Of a DNA stretch of 64,000 nucleotides, positions 8,104 through 17,109 are shown piece by piece. A program made the position numbers and the translations under genes. Positions within the stretch are counted from its first letter, which is position 1; every line of letters starts with the position of its first letter. The notes under the pieces were generated by a model. That model was given only the letters and a program-made list of their open reading frames with translations, had not been told where the DNA came from and searched no databases. This DNA is from Paenibacillus sp. RUD330 (GTDB lineage Bacteria; Bacillota; Bacilli; Paenibacillales; Paenibacillaceae), in assembly GCF_002243345.2 (NCBI RefSeq), contig NZ_CP022655.2, positions 2,048,501 to 2,112,500 of the forward strand, given 5' to 3'.

Positions 8104-9273
8104 TTATTCGGCGGAGCTGGAGGTCGGAGCGCCATCAAGCCGAGGCCTCGGAGGGAGCGGCCCCAGGTACTGGTACAGCTGGCATTCGATGCGTCCGTTG
8201 TACAGCTTGCGCTTCTTGTCCGCGTTGCGGCCGTAGCTCTGCTCGAACGACTTGGAAGGGCTGAGAGCGAATACGGACCAATCCTTCTTGACGGCGTCGA
8301 TGAAGCCGAGCTGGCGGATGACCTTGTCGGCCTCCTTCTCCGTGCCGAGCCGCTCGCCGTAAGGCGGATTTGTGATGATGCAGCCGTAATGCCCTTGAGG
8401 CTGCACGCGCGCGATCGGCATCGTCTGGAGCTTGATCTCGCGGGCGAAGCCGGCTTTTTTGAGCGCGGCCTCGGCGACCTCGATCGCTTCGGGATCGATA
8501 TCCGACCCGGCGATTTCCAGCTTCACGTCATCCTTCACGGAATCGAAGGCTTCCTCGCGGGCGAGGTCCCAGCGGCTCTCTCCCATGATGTCCCAGGCGT
8601 CGCTGCTGAAGGATCTGCGCAGGCCCGGAGCGACATTCCAGCCGATCATGGCCGCCTCGATCGGAATCGTCCCGGAACCGCAGAACGGATCGTACAGAGG
8701 GCGCTCCGGGCTCCAGCGCGACAGCAGCACCATCGCCGCCGCCATCGTTTCCTTGATCGGGGCTTCCGTGACGAGCTTGCGGTAGCCGCGCTTATGCAGG
8801 CTCGGTCCCGTCGTATCCAGCGTAATGAGCGCCATGTCGTTCAGAAGGCTCACTTCGATGACGTAGCGGGCTCCGTCCTCGCGGAACCATTCCGTGCCGT
8901 ACTGCTCCTTCATCCTCTCGACGACCGCTTTCTTGACGATCGACTGGCAGGCGGGCACGCTCGACAGCTGCGATTTCTGGGACCGTCCATTGACGGGAAA
9001 CTCTCCGTCCTCCGGGATCCAGTCGGGCCAGTCCAGCGCGCGCACGCCTTCGAACAGCTCCTCGAAGGTCACGGCGCGGAATTCGGCCATCTTGACGAGC
9101 ACCCGGTCCGACGTGCGGAGCCAGAGGTTCGTCCTTGCGATATCCTCCAGGCCGCCCTTGAAGGTGACGCGGCCGTTTTCTGTTTTGACATCGGTATAGC
9201 CAAGATCCTTCAGTTCCCTGGCAACCACTGCCTCCAGCCCCATGGGCGAAGTGGCAATCAGTTCAAGCTGCAT
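8104..9273 (-). CDS. THUMP-domain class I rRNA methyltransferase (RlmL N-terminal-like, YpsC family)
   Basis: The 389-residue protein has an N-terminal ferredoxin-like/THUMP region (about 1-150) and a C-terminal Rossmann methyltransferase. The SAM loop is DPFCGSGTIPIEAA, and the catalytic NPPYGERLG matches the N-(G)-methylating NPPY class. It resembles Bacillus YpsC and the N-terminal half of E. coli RlmL, which makes m2G in 23S rRNA. The start ATG 9273 has GGAGTGA 10 bases upstream. It is monocistronic with its own terminator and divergent from the O-methyltransferase gene. The C-terminal 20 residues are Pro/Ser-rich and probably dispensable. Confidence 0.85.
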   Translation of the reverse strand: MQLELIATSPMGLEAVVARELKDLGYTDVKTENGRVTFKGGLEDIARTNLWLRTSDRVLVKMAEFRAVTFEELFEGVRALDWPDWIPEDGEFPVNGRSQKSQLSSVPACQSIVKKAVVERMKEQYGTEWFREDGARYVIEVSLLNDMALITLDTTGPSLHKRGYRKLVTEAPIKETMAAAMVLLSRWSPERPLYDPFCGSGTIPIEAAMIGWNVAPGLRRSFSSDAWDIMGESRWDLAREEAFDSVKDDVKLEIAGSDIDPEAIEVAEAALKKAGFAREIKLQTMPIARVQPQGHYGCIITNPPYGERLGTEKEADKVIRQLGFIDAVKKDWSVFALSPSKSFEQSYGRNADKKRKLYNGRIECQLYQYLGPLPPRPRLDGAPTSSSAE

Positions 9274-9395
9274 AATCTATCGTTCACTCCATCTCTTGCC
9301 TGCGCGCGGAATTTGTATCCGGCCGCAGGTCGTCATACAATCAAGTATAGGCGATAAACGCAAGCAAGTACACCGACAGAAGGGATTGAGCCCCA

Positions 9396-10028
9396 ATGAA
9401 CGAAATGGAAGCTTATATCGAAGCTTTGTTTCCCCCCGACGAGGATCTCGCGCGGGTGCTGGAGAGCATCCGCGCGAAAGGAATGCCCGAAATATCCGTC
9501 CCTACCGGCTACGGCAGGCTGCTCACGCTGCTCGTGCAGATGTCCGGCGCGAAGGAGATGCTCGAGATCGGAGCGCTGGGCGGGTACAGCGGCATTTGCC
9601 TGGCGCGCGGACTGGGCGGCGACGGGAGCCTCACCTCGCTGGAGCTGCTCCAGGAGTATGCGGACACAGCGAAGGAGAATCTGGAGGCTGCCGGGCTCGG
9701 AAGCCGCGTCTCCCATCTCGTCGGCGACGCGGGCGAGAGCCTGGAGCGGCTGACATCCGAAGGGCGGCGCTACGACTTCTTCTTCATCGACGCCGACAAG
9801 GGCGGTTATGTCCGCTATCTGGACGCGGCGATCGGGCTGGCGAATCCCGGCGCGGTCATCGTAGCCGACAATACGCTGCTGCGCGGCCGCGTCGCGGATC
9901 TTCAGCGGAGCGGACCTTCCGTGCTGACGATGCGGCAGTTCAACGAGCGGGTCGCCTCCGATCATAGGCTGACCGGAACGCTCCTGCCCGCGTATGACGG
10001 GCTGGCGGTCGTGCGGGTCAATCCGTAG
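9396..10028 (+). CDS. Caffeoyl-CoA-type O-methyltransferase family protein
   Basis: The 210-residue SAM-dependent methyltransferase matches the Methyltransf_3/catechol-type group. The SAM-binding LEIGALGGYSGICLA, acidic SLELLQEYA, the metal-site FFIDADKGGYVRYLD and VIVADNTLLRG are present. Bacterial relatives such as YrrM methylate tRNA hydroxyuridine or small catechols; YrrM-type activity is possible, but this one is not in a yrrM operon. GAAGGGATTGAG precedes ATG 9396. Confidence 0.85.
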   Translation: MNEMEAYIEALFPPDEDLARVLESIRAKGMPEISVPTGYGRLLTLLVQMSGAKEMLEIGALGGYSGICLARGLGGDGSLTSLELLQEYADTAKENLEAAGLGSRVSHLVGDAGESLERLTSEGRRYDFFFIDADKGGYVRYLDAAIGLANPGAVIVADNTLLRGRVADLQRSGPSVLTMRQFNERVASDHRLTGTLLPAYDGLAVVRVNP

Positions 10029-10045
10029 GCGCAATCAACGCTCGC

Positions 10046-10083
10046 GGCGGTCAGCCGGGGCCGCTCGGCCTCGGCTGACCGCC
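10046..10083 (+). terminator. Stem-loop after the O-methyltransferase gene
   Basis: A perfect 12-bp inverted repeat GGCGGTCAGCCG / CGGCTGACCGCC with a 14-base loop lies 18 bases past the stop. There is no T-run, so it may stabilise the 3' end rather than terminate. Confidence 0.5.
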
Positions 10084-10208
10084 GGCGCCTCGCGCGTTCC
10101 CGCATGCGAGAGGCGTGCCGGTCATGGCGGTGGTCGACGCGGCCGCATATGGCCGCCGAATGCCGCCTTCAATCGACGGCACTGGCCTCGCATGCCGTCC
10201 CTGAACGC

Positions 10209-11423
10209 TCAATCCAGCCGGGCAGGCTTCCTGCCCGGCTTAAGCAGCATCCGCCATACCCAGTAGGCGTTGGCGAACAGCAGCACGGAGCTGAGCAGGA
10301 AGATGCCTTCGATGCCGATCACTCCGCTGAGCAGGCCGCCGGCGATCGGCCCCAGCATATTGCCGAGCGCCAGCGTGCTGCTGTTGAGGCTGTAAGCCCG
10401 GCTTTCCTTGCCCTCGGGCGTATATACCCGGATCAGCGCGTTCACGGATGGGATGAGGCCGCCGAGGAACAGGCCGAGCAGGAAGCGGACGATCAAGAGA
10501 TCCCAGACGGATCCGGCGAAAGCCTGCGGAATGAACATGGCGGCAGCTCCCAGCAGCGATACGGCGAGCACCTTGGTCTGGCCGATCCGGTCGCTCAGCC
10601 TGCCGAGCACGGGAGAGGCGACCAGGTTCGACAGGCCGGTGACGGAGGTCACCATTCCGGCCAGAAAGGCCAGATTGCCTTTGGTCCCCGGCAGCTCCTG
10701 CACATACAGAGGCATGAGGCTCGATGGGCTCATCAAGGCGAACTGGATGAGCAGGGTGACGGTGAACAGCGCCATCAGCTGGGGAATTCCGCTCAGCTCC
10801 TTCATTCCCTGGAGGACGGAAGGCTGGATGACCTTGGCCGCCTTTTCACGGTCGAACGACTCGCGGACGACGAACAGGACGAGCAGCGTCGCGGTGAACA
10901 GCATCGCTCCGGTGATGTAGAAGATCGGCCGGTAGCCGACAGCGTCGGCCAGCAGCCCGCCGATCAGCGGACCGAGGATGGTGCCGGCGATGCCTCCGGA
11001 CTGGAGCGTGCCCATGGCGAAGCCCATCCGCTCGGGCGGCGCGCTGGAGCCCATCAGAGACACGGCGGCGGGATTCATGCCGGATATCGTGCCGTTCAGC
11101 AGGCGCAGGGCGAGCAGCTGCCAGGGATGGTTGGCGAAGCCCATGAGCACGATGACGAAGGCCATGCCGAAGCCGGAGCGCAGCAGCATGACCTTGCGGC
11201 CGTACTGGTCGGACAGCTTGCCCCAGAGCGGCTGGAACAGGAACGAAGTGACGAAGTTGCCGGCGAAGATGACCCCGGCCCAGAGGGCGACGCTGTGGGG
11301 ATCGCTGATGCCGAGATCCTGCTGCAGGTACAGGGGCAGGAACGGAGTGATCATCGTCATTCCGGCCATGCCGAGAAAGAGCGTGACCCAGAGGACGATC
11401 AGATTTTTCATCCATGCTTCCAT
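10209..11423 (-). CDS. MFS multidrug-type transporter (MdtG-like)
   Basis: The 404-residue protein has twelve predicted hydrophobic segments and MFS hallmarks: the loop 2-3 motif GKLSDQYGRKVML, the antiporter motif C-like GPLIGGLLAD in helix 5, and the repeated loop GRLSDRIGQTKVL at the start of the second half. It belongs to the 12-TM drug/H+ antiporter branch. AGAAGGTGAACCGCC precedes the ATG at 11423. The final codons (10215-10240) form a CCGGGCAGG/CCTGCCCGG hairpin that could act as the terminator. The substrate is unknown and no regulator is adjacent. Confidence 0.88.
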   Translation of the reverse strand: MEAWMKNLIVLWVTLFLGMAGMTMITPFLPLYLQQDLGISDPHSVALWAGVIFAGNFVTSFLFQPLWGKLSDQYGRKVMLLRSGFGMAFVIVLMGFANHPWQLLALRLLNGTISGMNPAAVSLMGSSAPPERMGFAMGTLQSGGIAGTILGPLIGGLLADAVGYRPIFYITGAMLFTATLLVLFVVRESFDREKAAKVIQPSVLQGMKELSGIPQLMALFTVTLLIQFALMSPSSLMPLYVQELPGTKGNLAFLAGMVTSVTGLSNLVASPVLGRLSDRIGQTKVLAVSLLGAAAMFIPQAFAGSVWDLLIVRFLLGLFLGGLIPSVNALIRVYTPEGKESRAYSLNSSTLALGNMLGPIAGGLLSGVIGIEGIFLLSSVLLFANAYWVWRMLLKPGRKPARLD

Positions 11424-11567
11424 GGCGGTTCACCTTCTTGATGAGTAGGGCCGCATCCTTGGCTGGATCCGGCCTTCGATTTGGTCATTCATAGGACATG
11501 ACGGACGGGAATCATCGGATGCTGCCGCTTCGCTGCTTGGGAAGCCGATGAGCAGGGCGCGGCGCAT

Positions 11568-12674
11568 TCAGACGCTGCTGCGAAGCACAAGGCCGGGGAC
11601 GAGGCCGACTTTCTCGACCGAGGAATGGGGCATCCTGATCCGGCGCTCGAGAGCTTCGACGGCTCTCTGGCCGAGCACTTCCTTGCCGAGATCGACCGTC
11701 GTCAGCGGCGGCTGGCTGCGCGTCGAGCCTTCGATGTTGTCGATGCCGGCGACGCGGACGCGATCCGGCACCGCCACGCCGCGGTCGCGCAGCATGCTCA
11801 GCAGGGCAATCGCGATGTCGTCGTTGGCGCACAGGAAAGCGTCGGGAAGCTCCTCTTCCTTGAGCCTCCCGAGACGCGCGTCCAGATCGCCCTCCCATTC
11901 CCTGGAGTAAGACACATTCCAGCGCCGCAGCTCGCCTGCCTTGCGCAGGGAGAACATCTGCTCCAGCGCCGAGCGGCAGCCGAGCCAGCGCTCGCGGAAG
12001 CTGACCGAGAACTTCTCGCTTCCCACAAAGATGAAGCGCCTGCAGCCATGGTCGAGCAAGGCGCCGGAAATCATGCGCGCAGCGGCGATGTTGTCGTTGG
12101 CGACGCTGTCGAGCCCCGAGAACGGCTCCTGGTGGTCGACGAGCACGACCGGAATCCCGGTTCTTTTCATGGCGGTGAGATGCCTCAGGGGAAACGCGCC
12201 GACCGCGAGCCCGCCGACGCACAGGGAACGGTTGAGATAGGGCGGCAAAACATCTTCCTGCCGGCCATCTCCCATCGGGGAGAGGACGACGGTTCCCCAG
12301 CCGCGCGAGCGGCAGCCTTCCTGGATGCCGGACAGGACGCGCTGCCAATACATAGGTTCTTCCAAATGTCCCCGCGACATCCATATGACGACGAACCGCT
12401 CATGGCCGGGGGCGTCTGTCGCCCGCCGCTCTCCGCCATCGGCGATGGCCTGAATGCCGGCGGCCGTGCCCGGCGATTCCGCCGCGCGCGGAGCGGAGCG
12501 GGATAGGCGCGCTTCCGGCGGGCTGTAGCCCATCGCCTTGGCGGTGTCCAGCACCTTCTGGCGCGTCGCTTCGCTGACGCCCGGCTTGCCGGACAATGAT
12601 TGGGAAACGGTATATTTGGACACTTGCAGCCGATCGGCGATCTGCTGCATCGTGATTTTTTTTCCTCTTGACAT
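11568..12674 (-). CDS. LacI-family transcriptional regulator
   Basis: The 368-residue repressor has the N-terminal LacI helix-turn-helix (ITMQQIADRLQVSKYTVSQ, then LSGKPGVSEATRQKVL and the hinge helix AMGYSP), and a periplasmic-binding-protein-like sensor domain with VLVDHQEPFSGLDSV and LCANDDIAIALL. An extra Ala/Ser-rich linker of about 45 residues follows the hinge, longer than usual. ATG 12674 is preferred over an in-frame GTG at 12686, because GAGGGTG then serves as the binding site. It is divergent from the glycosidase at 12774, its probable target. The effector is presumably a sugar. Confidence 0.9.
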   Translation of the reverse strand: MSRGKKITMQQIADRLQVSKYTVSQSLSGKPGVSEATRQKVLDTAKAMGYSPPEARLSRSAPRAAESPGTAAGIQAIADGGERRATDAPGHERFVVIWMSRGHLEEPMYWQRVLSGIQEGCRSRGWGTVVLSPMGDGRQEDVLPPYLNRSLCVGGLAVGAFPLRHLTAMKRTGIPVVLVDHQEPFSGLDSVANDNIAAARMISGALLDHGCRRFIFVGSEKFSVSFRERWLGCRSALEQMFSLRKAGELRRWNVSYSREWEGDLDARLGRLKEEELPDAFLCANDDIAIALLSMLRDRGVAVPDRVRVAGIDNIEGSTRSQPPLTTVDLGKEVLGQRAVEALERRIRMPHSSVEKVGLVPGLVLRSSV

Positions 12675-12721
12675 GAAAGCCTTCACCCTCTAAAGTTTGG
12701 TTGCTTTCTGGTTGATATTAG

Positions 12722-12739
12722 CCTAACAAACCTAACAAA
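12722..12739. promoter_or_regulatory. Candidate operator: tandem CCTAACAAA repeats
   Basis: Two contiguous copies of CCTAACAAA lie in the 99-base divergent region between the LacI gene and the glycosidase. LacI proteins usually bind palindromes, so direct repeats are odd. The AT-rich TATTATAAAT just after them (12742-12751) could be the -10 of the glycosidase promoter. Confidence 0.4.
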
Positions 12740-12773
12740 ACTATTATAAATCAAAACCGCGGGGTGCTCAATC

Positions 12774-15700
12774 ATGAAAAAATGGCTGACCTTCTATGAC
12801 AATGAATTTCCTTTTGCCGGTCCGCGTCCCGGCGGCGCCGATCTCGGCGCTTTGCAGGACACGCTGACCGGAGCGGCCGAGCTGGCCGTCAAATTGCGGG
12901 AAGAGCGGCCGGAAGCGCTCGTCATGCTGCATGGACCGTACTTCCCCAAGCAAGCGTGGCCGGCTCTGCTGGAGCATGTGAAGCGCGGCGGAGGGCTCGT
13001 GACGATCGGCGGCATACCGCTGCGCATTCCCGTTCTCCATACAGCCGAAGGCTGGCAACCCGAGGCGGAGCAGACGTCGTACCATCAGACCATCGGCATC
13101 CATGAAGCGCTTGAAGTCCAGACCGGCTTGGTGACGGAGCTGAAGTCCTCCCGCGCCATTCCGCTGCTGTCCGGCGACGAGGGGCTTTTCGCGCCCGCCC
13201 CGACTTACGGGCTTGCCCTTCATGTGACGCGTTCGCATGACCATCCGGCCGAGAACGGCTCGGGCGGTCCGATGGACGCCCATATCTATCCGCTGCTGAC
13301 CGGCCTCGACAAGGACGGCCGCGAGCGCTGCGCTCCAGTCGTGCTGATCGAGAACACGAAGGGCGACTTCGCCGGCGGACGCTGGATCCTTGCGAACCGC
13401 GAAGCCGGAGCGGCATTCTGGGAGAACGGGAAAGGCGCCGAGTCGCTCGCCCGCTGGGCGGCGTTCGCCGCCAGCGGCGTGACGGAATGGTGGCTCAAGC
13501 CGAACTACGCCTGCTACGAGATCGGCGAGAAGCCGGTGCTGACGTTCCAGCGCCAGCGGCTGAACATGCAGGGAGACAGTCAATGGAACGTACGTTATGA
13601 AGTCCGCCTTGCGGGCGGGCAAGGGGACCGAGTCGTGGCCGAAGGAAGCTTCGAGCTGTCTTCCGGAGCGCTGGCCGATTATGAGCGCGTGCCGCTGCCG
13701 TTCCAGGCGGAGCCGGGCTACTATAGCGTCGAAGCGGAGCTGACCGGCAAGCAGAGCGGCGAGATCCGCCGTCTCTCGCAAGGCTTCTGGGGACGCGACG
13801 AGGAGCTGCTTCGCCAAGGCGAGATGATTACGGTCAACCGCGATTATTTCGTCAAGGAAGGCAAGCCGCTGCCGATCGTCGGCATGACCTACATGACGAG
13901 CGACGTCGCGCGCAAATACCTCCATCTGCCGAACGCGTCCGTATGGAACCGCGACATGGCGCAGATGGCGAAGGCCGGCATCAATACGATCCGCACCGGC
14001 CTCTGGACGGCTCTCCGCAAAATGGCCTTCGTGGACGGCCATGTCAGCGAAGAGATGCTGCGCGCCGTCGATGCGCTGTTCCTGACGGCCAAGCGCCACG
14101 GCCTCGAGGTCGTCTTCAACTTCTTCGCCTTCACGCCGGAGCTGTGGGAAGGGGAGAACCCTTATCTCGATCCGCGCAGCGTGGAAGCGCAGAAGCGGTT
14201 CATCACATCCATCGTCACCCGTCACAAGCATTCCGCCCACGTTCACTGGGATCTCATCAACGAGCCGACGATGTTCGATCCGAACAAGCTGTGGAACGCC
14301 GCGAGCACGCTCGGAGACCGCTTCGAAGTGGCCGCATACCGAGAATGGCTGCAGGAGCGTCACGGCTCCATCGTCAAGCTGCAGGAGCGGTGGAACATGA
14401 CGGAGGCCGAGCTGCCGTCGTTCGCCGGCATCATGCCGCCGGCCCCGGGCGATATCGCCTTCTCCACGACGGAGCTGTACGAGAAGCGCAGCGGCCAGTG
14501 GCTCGATTACCTGCTCTTTTCGCAGGACATGCACAACCGCTGGGCTTCCGAGCTGCGCGCGGCGATCCAGGCCGTCCAGCCGAAGCAGCTCGTGACGGTC
14601 GGCCAGGACGAGGGGCTGCAGGCGCAGCGTCCGTCCCCGCTCTTCTATGAAGAAGCGGTCGACTATACGACGGTGCACTCCTGGTGGAAGAACGACCAGC
14701 TCGTGCTGGACGGCATTTTCGCCAAGACGCCTTATAAGCCGAATGTCATCCAAGAGACCGGCATCATGTATATCGAGACTCCGGACGGCTTCGCCAAGCG
14801 CACCGAGGAAGAGCTGCACAGCATCCTGGAGCGCAAGTACGCCTATGCGTTCTCCACCGGCGGCGCGGGCGCGGTCCAATGGATCTGGAACATCAACTTC
14901 TACATGCACAACATCAACGAGTCGCATATCGGAGCGCTGCGCGCCGACGGCACCGAGAAGCCGGAGGCCGATGTCTCCTACGACTTCGGACGTTTCATCC
15001 GCGAAGCGGGCCATCTGTTCGAGGACCGCAAGCTGGAGGAGGTCGCGGTCGTCTATCCGTACAGCAACGACTTCTCCAACCGCTCGCTGGCCGAGGACAT
15101 CACCTCGCGCCTGACGCGCTCGCTCGCCCACCGCATGAATGTGCCGTTCCGCTCCTTGGGCGAATACGACCTGCATGTGCTGAAGGATGCGGCCTACGAG
15201 CAGCCGAAGCTGATTCTGATGCCGTCGGCGCATGCGCTCAGCGACGAGGCTTTCCGCGACCTCACGCACTGGGCGGAGACGACGGGAGGCACGCTGCTCG
15301 TGACCGGCCCGCTGAACCTGGATGCCTACTGGCATCGCAGCGACCGCGCCGAGGCGCTGACCGGCCCGGCCGTTCTCGCCAACATCCGCCGCGAGGAAGC
15401 GCTGGAGCTGGACGGCGAGCTGCTGCAGATCGGCTTCGCCGGCGACGCCATCGCCAAGCTGAACAAGCAGACGCTGCTTGGCGAGGACGGACGTCCCGTG
15501 CAGGCGGCCTCCCAGCTGCATGAGATCGCGATCGGCCATGGACGCCTCCTCTGGTGTCCGCTGCCGCTGGAGCTGGCCGAGAGCTATATCGCTCTCGAGG
15601 CCGTGTACGACCGCGCCCTCGAAGCTGCGGGAGTGTCGGCCGAGCTGGAATGGGAGCAGGGAGGAGAGCTCGCGGGCGTTTATGGACGCAAGCTCGATTT

Positions 15701-15899
15701 TGCCCAAGGCTCCGTGTATATTTTCGTATCGGAATACGCTCTGGACGCCAACATCGCGGTCAAGGACCCTGTTACGGGCAGCCGCTATTCCTTCACGCTG
15801 GAAGCCGAGCGCTCGGTGCTGTTCGCGGCGGACCGGGAAGGCCGCATCGTCAGCGTCTACCGTCCGGATCAGGTCGAAGTCCAGGCGAAGAACGGCTGA
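12774..15899 (+). CDS. Large clan-A glycoside hydrolase (GH5/GH42-like, multidomain)
   Basis: The 1041-residue cytoplasmic protein has three parts. An N-terminal region (1-360) includes a GATase-like segment (LVTIGGIPLRIP) and a beta-sandwich stretch. A TIM barrel (about 370-720) carries the proton donor E497 in DLINEPTM and the nucleophile E661 in NVIQETGIM, the clan-A arrangement. A second GATase-like domain (about 760-930; LILMPSAHALSD, LLVTGPLNLD) resembles the trimerization domain of GH42 beta-galactosidases, with a small C-terminal beta domain after it. There is no signal peptide. ATG 12774 follows GCGGGGTG. It is probably repressed by the divergent LacI protein. The substrate cannot be fixed; a beta-galactoside or beta-mannoside is plausible. 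Confidence 0.8.
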   Translation: MKKWLTFYDNEFPFAGPRPGGADLGALQDTLTGAAELAVKLREERPEALVMLHGPYFPKQAWPALLEHVKRGGGLVTIGGIPLRIPVLHTAEGWQPEAEQTSYHQTIGIHEALEVQTGLVTELKSSRAIPLLSGDEGLFAPAPTYGLALHVTRSHDHPAENGSGGPMDAHIYPLLTGLDKDGRERCAPVVLIENTKGDFAGGRWILANREAGAAFWENGKGAESLARWAAFAASGVTEWWLKPNYACYEIGEKPVLTFQRQRLNMQGDSQWNVRYEVRLAGGQGDRVVAEGSFELSSGALADYERVPLPFQAEPGYYSVEAELTGKQSGEIRRLSQGFWGRDEELLRQGEMITVNRDYFVKEGKPLPIVGMTYMTSDVARKYLHLPNASVWNRDMAQMAKAGINTIRTGLWTALRKMAFVDGHVSEEMLRAVDALFLTAKRHGLEVVFNFFAFTPELWEGENPYLDPRSVEAQKRFITSIVTRHKHSAHVHWDLINEPTMFDPNKLWNAASTLGDRFEVAAYREWLQERHGSIVKLQERWNMTEAELPSFAGIMPPAPGDIAFSTTELYEKRSGQWLDYLLFSQDMHNRWASELRAAIQAVQPKQLVTVGQDEGLQAQRPSPLFYEEAVDYTTVHSWWKNDQLVLDGIFAKTPYKPNVIQETGIMYIETPDGFAKRTEEELHSILERKYAYAFSTGGAGAVQWIWNINFYMHNINESHIGALRADGTEKPEADVSYDFGRFIREAGHLFEDRKLEEVAVVYPYSNDFSNRSLAEDITSRLTRSLAHRMNVPFRSLGEYDLHVLKDAAYEQPKLILMPSAHALSDEAFRDLTHWAETTGGTLLVTGPLNLDAYWHRSDRAEALTGPAVLANIRREEALELDGELLQIGFAGDAIAKLNKQTLLGEDGRPVQAASQLHEIAIGHGRLLWCPLPLELAESYIALEAVYDRALEAAGVSAELEWEQGGELAGVYGRKLDFAQGSVYIFVSEYALDANIAVKDPVTGSRYSFTLEAERSVLFAADREGRIVSVYRPDQVEVQAKNG

Positions 15900-16042
15900 G
15901 ACGGACCCACCCCCGACATGGCGGCCAGCGGCAAACGGACCGCCGCCGGCTGCCAGACGGCCGAATGGCTGCAAGCCTCGGATGCACGGCAGCGAAACGG
16001 ACAGCAAGACCTTGTATGGTTCATGAGCCCTATCGCATACGG

Positions 16043-16081
16043 AAAGAGCCTCCGCCAGTTCGACTGGCGGAGGCTCTTTTA
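16043..16081 (+). terminator. Terminator of the glycosidase transcript
   Basis: A perfect 16-bp stem (16043-16058 with 16064-16079, core GCCTCCGCCAG/CTGGCGGAGGC) and a 5-base loop are followed by a short T-run. It lies about 145 bases after the stop codon. Confidence 0.85.
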
Positions 16082-16147
16082 GGTTGAAAGCATCGGTAAA
16101 CGCCGCTGCCCGGTCGGGGAGCGCCGTGAAGGAAGGCGCATCCATGT

Positions 16148-16308
16148 CCCGTCAGGCATTCCCGTCAGGCATTCCCGTCAGGCATCCCGTCAGGCATTCC
16201 CGTCAGGCATTCCCGTCAGGCATTCCCGTCAGGCATTCCCGTCAGGCATTCCCGTCAAGCATTCCTGTCAGGCATTCCGTCAAGCACTCCCGTCAGGTCT
16301 CCGTCACT
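16148..16308. repeat. 13-bp tandem repeat array (CCCGTCAGGCATT), about 12 units
   Basis: Contiguous units start at 16148, 16161, 16174, 16186, 16199, 16212, 16225, 16238, 16251, 16264, 16277 and 16289, with a partial unit to 16308. The first eight are identical except for a 1-base deletion in unit three. The last four carry point changes (GTCAAGC, CCTGTC, CACTCC, GGTCT). There are no spacers. The array ends inside the stop codon region of the leftward deoxyribosyltransferase gene (stop at 16304-16306). Confidence 0.95.
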
Positions 16309-16840
16309 GCGGAGATGCAGCCTGACTCCGATAGTCCGCGGCGGCCAGCTTCAACGCATCCTCAAGCGTGCCCTCCGCTATGGCGGCGGGAACGCCGAGC
16401 ATTAGATTGACGGGAAGTCCGAACGCTTCGATGGACATGCCGTCGCGGTACAGGCCGGTGCCGGAATCCGTATGCTCCCGGAGCTTGTCCTCCATCGTCC
16501 GCGCGTCCAGCATATGGGCGTACAGAGGCTTGCCCAGGGCGTAGGCAAGCCCGCATTCGAAGACCGTGCCGGCGTCGGGCTCCTGACCCCGGAACGGATT
16601 CAGGTTGGCGATGACGAGATCCGCCTGCCGCACGAGCCGGACGTTGCCCTCGAAGATGGCTTCCGCCGTAGCGGAGCGCGAAGGAAGCGGCTTGATGTCC
16701 TTGTCGAGCGGAAAGATGCCCTGGAAGCCGTATTCGGAGCAAAGCGCCTTCAGCCGCCTGCCCTCCTCGGCCGCATCGGGCCTGAACACCTCGAAGCCTG
16801 CGAGGTATACTTTCGGAATTGCCGTCTCTGAGCTTGCCAT
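16304..16840 (-). CDS. Nucleoside 2-deoxyribosyltransferase
   Basis: The 178-residue enzyme would transfer deoxyribose between bases in nucleotide salvage. The family features are KVYLAGFEVF at the start, DLVIANLNPFRGQEPDAGT, and the catalytic nucleophile E95 in GTVFECGLAYALGKPL. ATG 16840 has GGGGAGAG upstream; the frame extends back to 16906 but without a good site. It is monocistronic. Its 3' end runs into the 13-bp tandem repeat array, whose last partial unit supplies the stop codon bases, so repeat expansion may have changed the C-terminus. Confidence 0.85.
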   Translation of the reverse strand: MASSETAIPKVYLAGFEVFRPDAAEEGRRLKALCSEYGFQGIFPLDKDIKPLPSRSATAEAIFEGNVRLVRQADLVIANLNPFRGQEPDAGTVFECGLAYALGKPLYAHMLDARTMEDKLREHTDSGTGLYRDGMSIEAFGLPVNLMLGVPAAIAEGTLEDALKLAAADYRSQAASPQ

Positions 16841-17109
16841 CGAATCATCTCTCCCCTGTTTATTTGGTTCAAGTATAAGGGATTTCCCTTCTCCGGGAGA
16901 AGCCAAGGAATGGAAAAGCTGCGTGCAGGAGGCTGCATGGCCTTCCGGTAGAAGGACAGAGGCAGATATCGGCGGCGTTCAGCCCGGCGGCGCCTCATTC
17001 GACAGGGGCTGGAAAAGAGTGCTGCTGCGGGGTAGGATGGTGGAGACAAGAGCATGCAGAGCCCGGGCTAGTTGGCATCGGGCAGGCATTGGAGCGGGAG
17101 GGGATGGCC

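Noticed and set aside
10104-11441. A 445-codon plus-strand frame opposite the MFS gene, and similar long frames opposite pepF and the hybrid kinase
   Set aside because: They are Arg/Gln/Glu/Ala-rich low-complexity translations of the complementary strand of real genes, without family similarity.
12768-16145. A 1125-codon open frame on the minus strand opposite the glycosidase
   Set aside because: Composition is that of an antisense shadow in GC-rich coding DNA; it has no recognisable domain and no ribosome binding site, while the plus-strand protein has clear catalytic motifs.
16148-16308. CRISPR array
   Set aside because: The 13-bp units are contiguous with no spacers and no cas genes are near.
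16084-16410. A 108-codon plus-strand ORF through the tandem repeat
   Set aside because: It is only the translation of the 13-bp repeat; no ribosome binding site, and the unit length is not a multiple of three, so the peptide changes with copy number.
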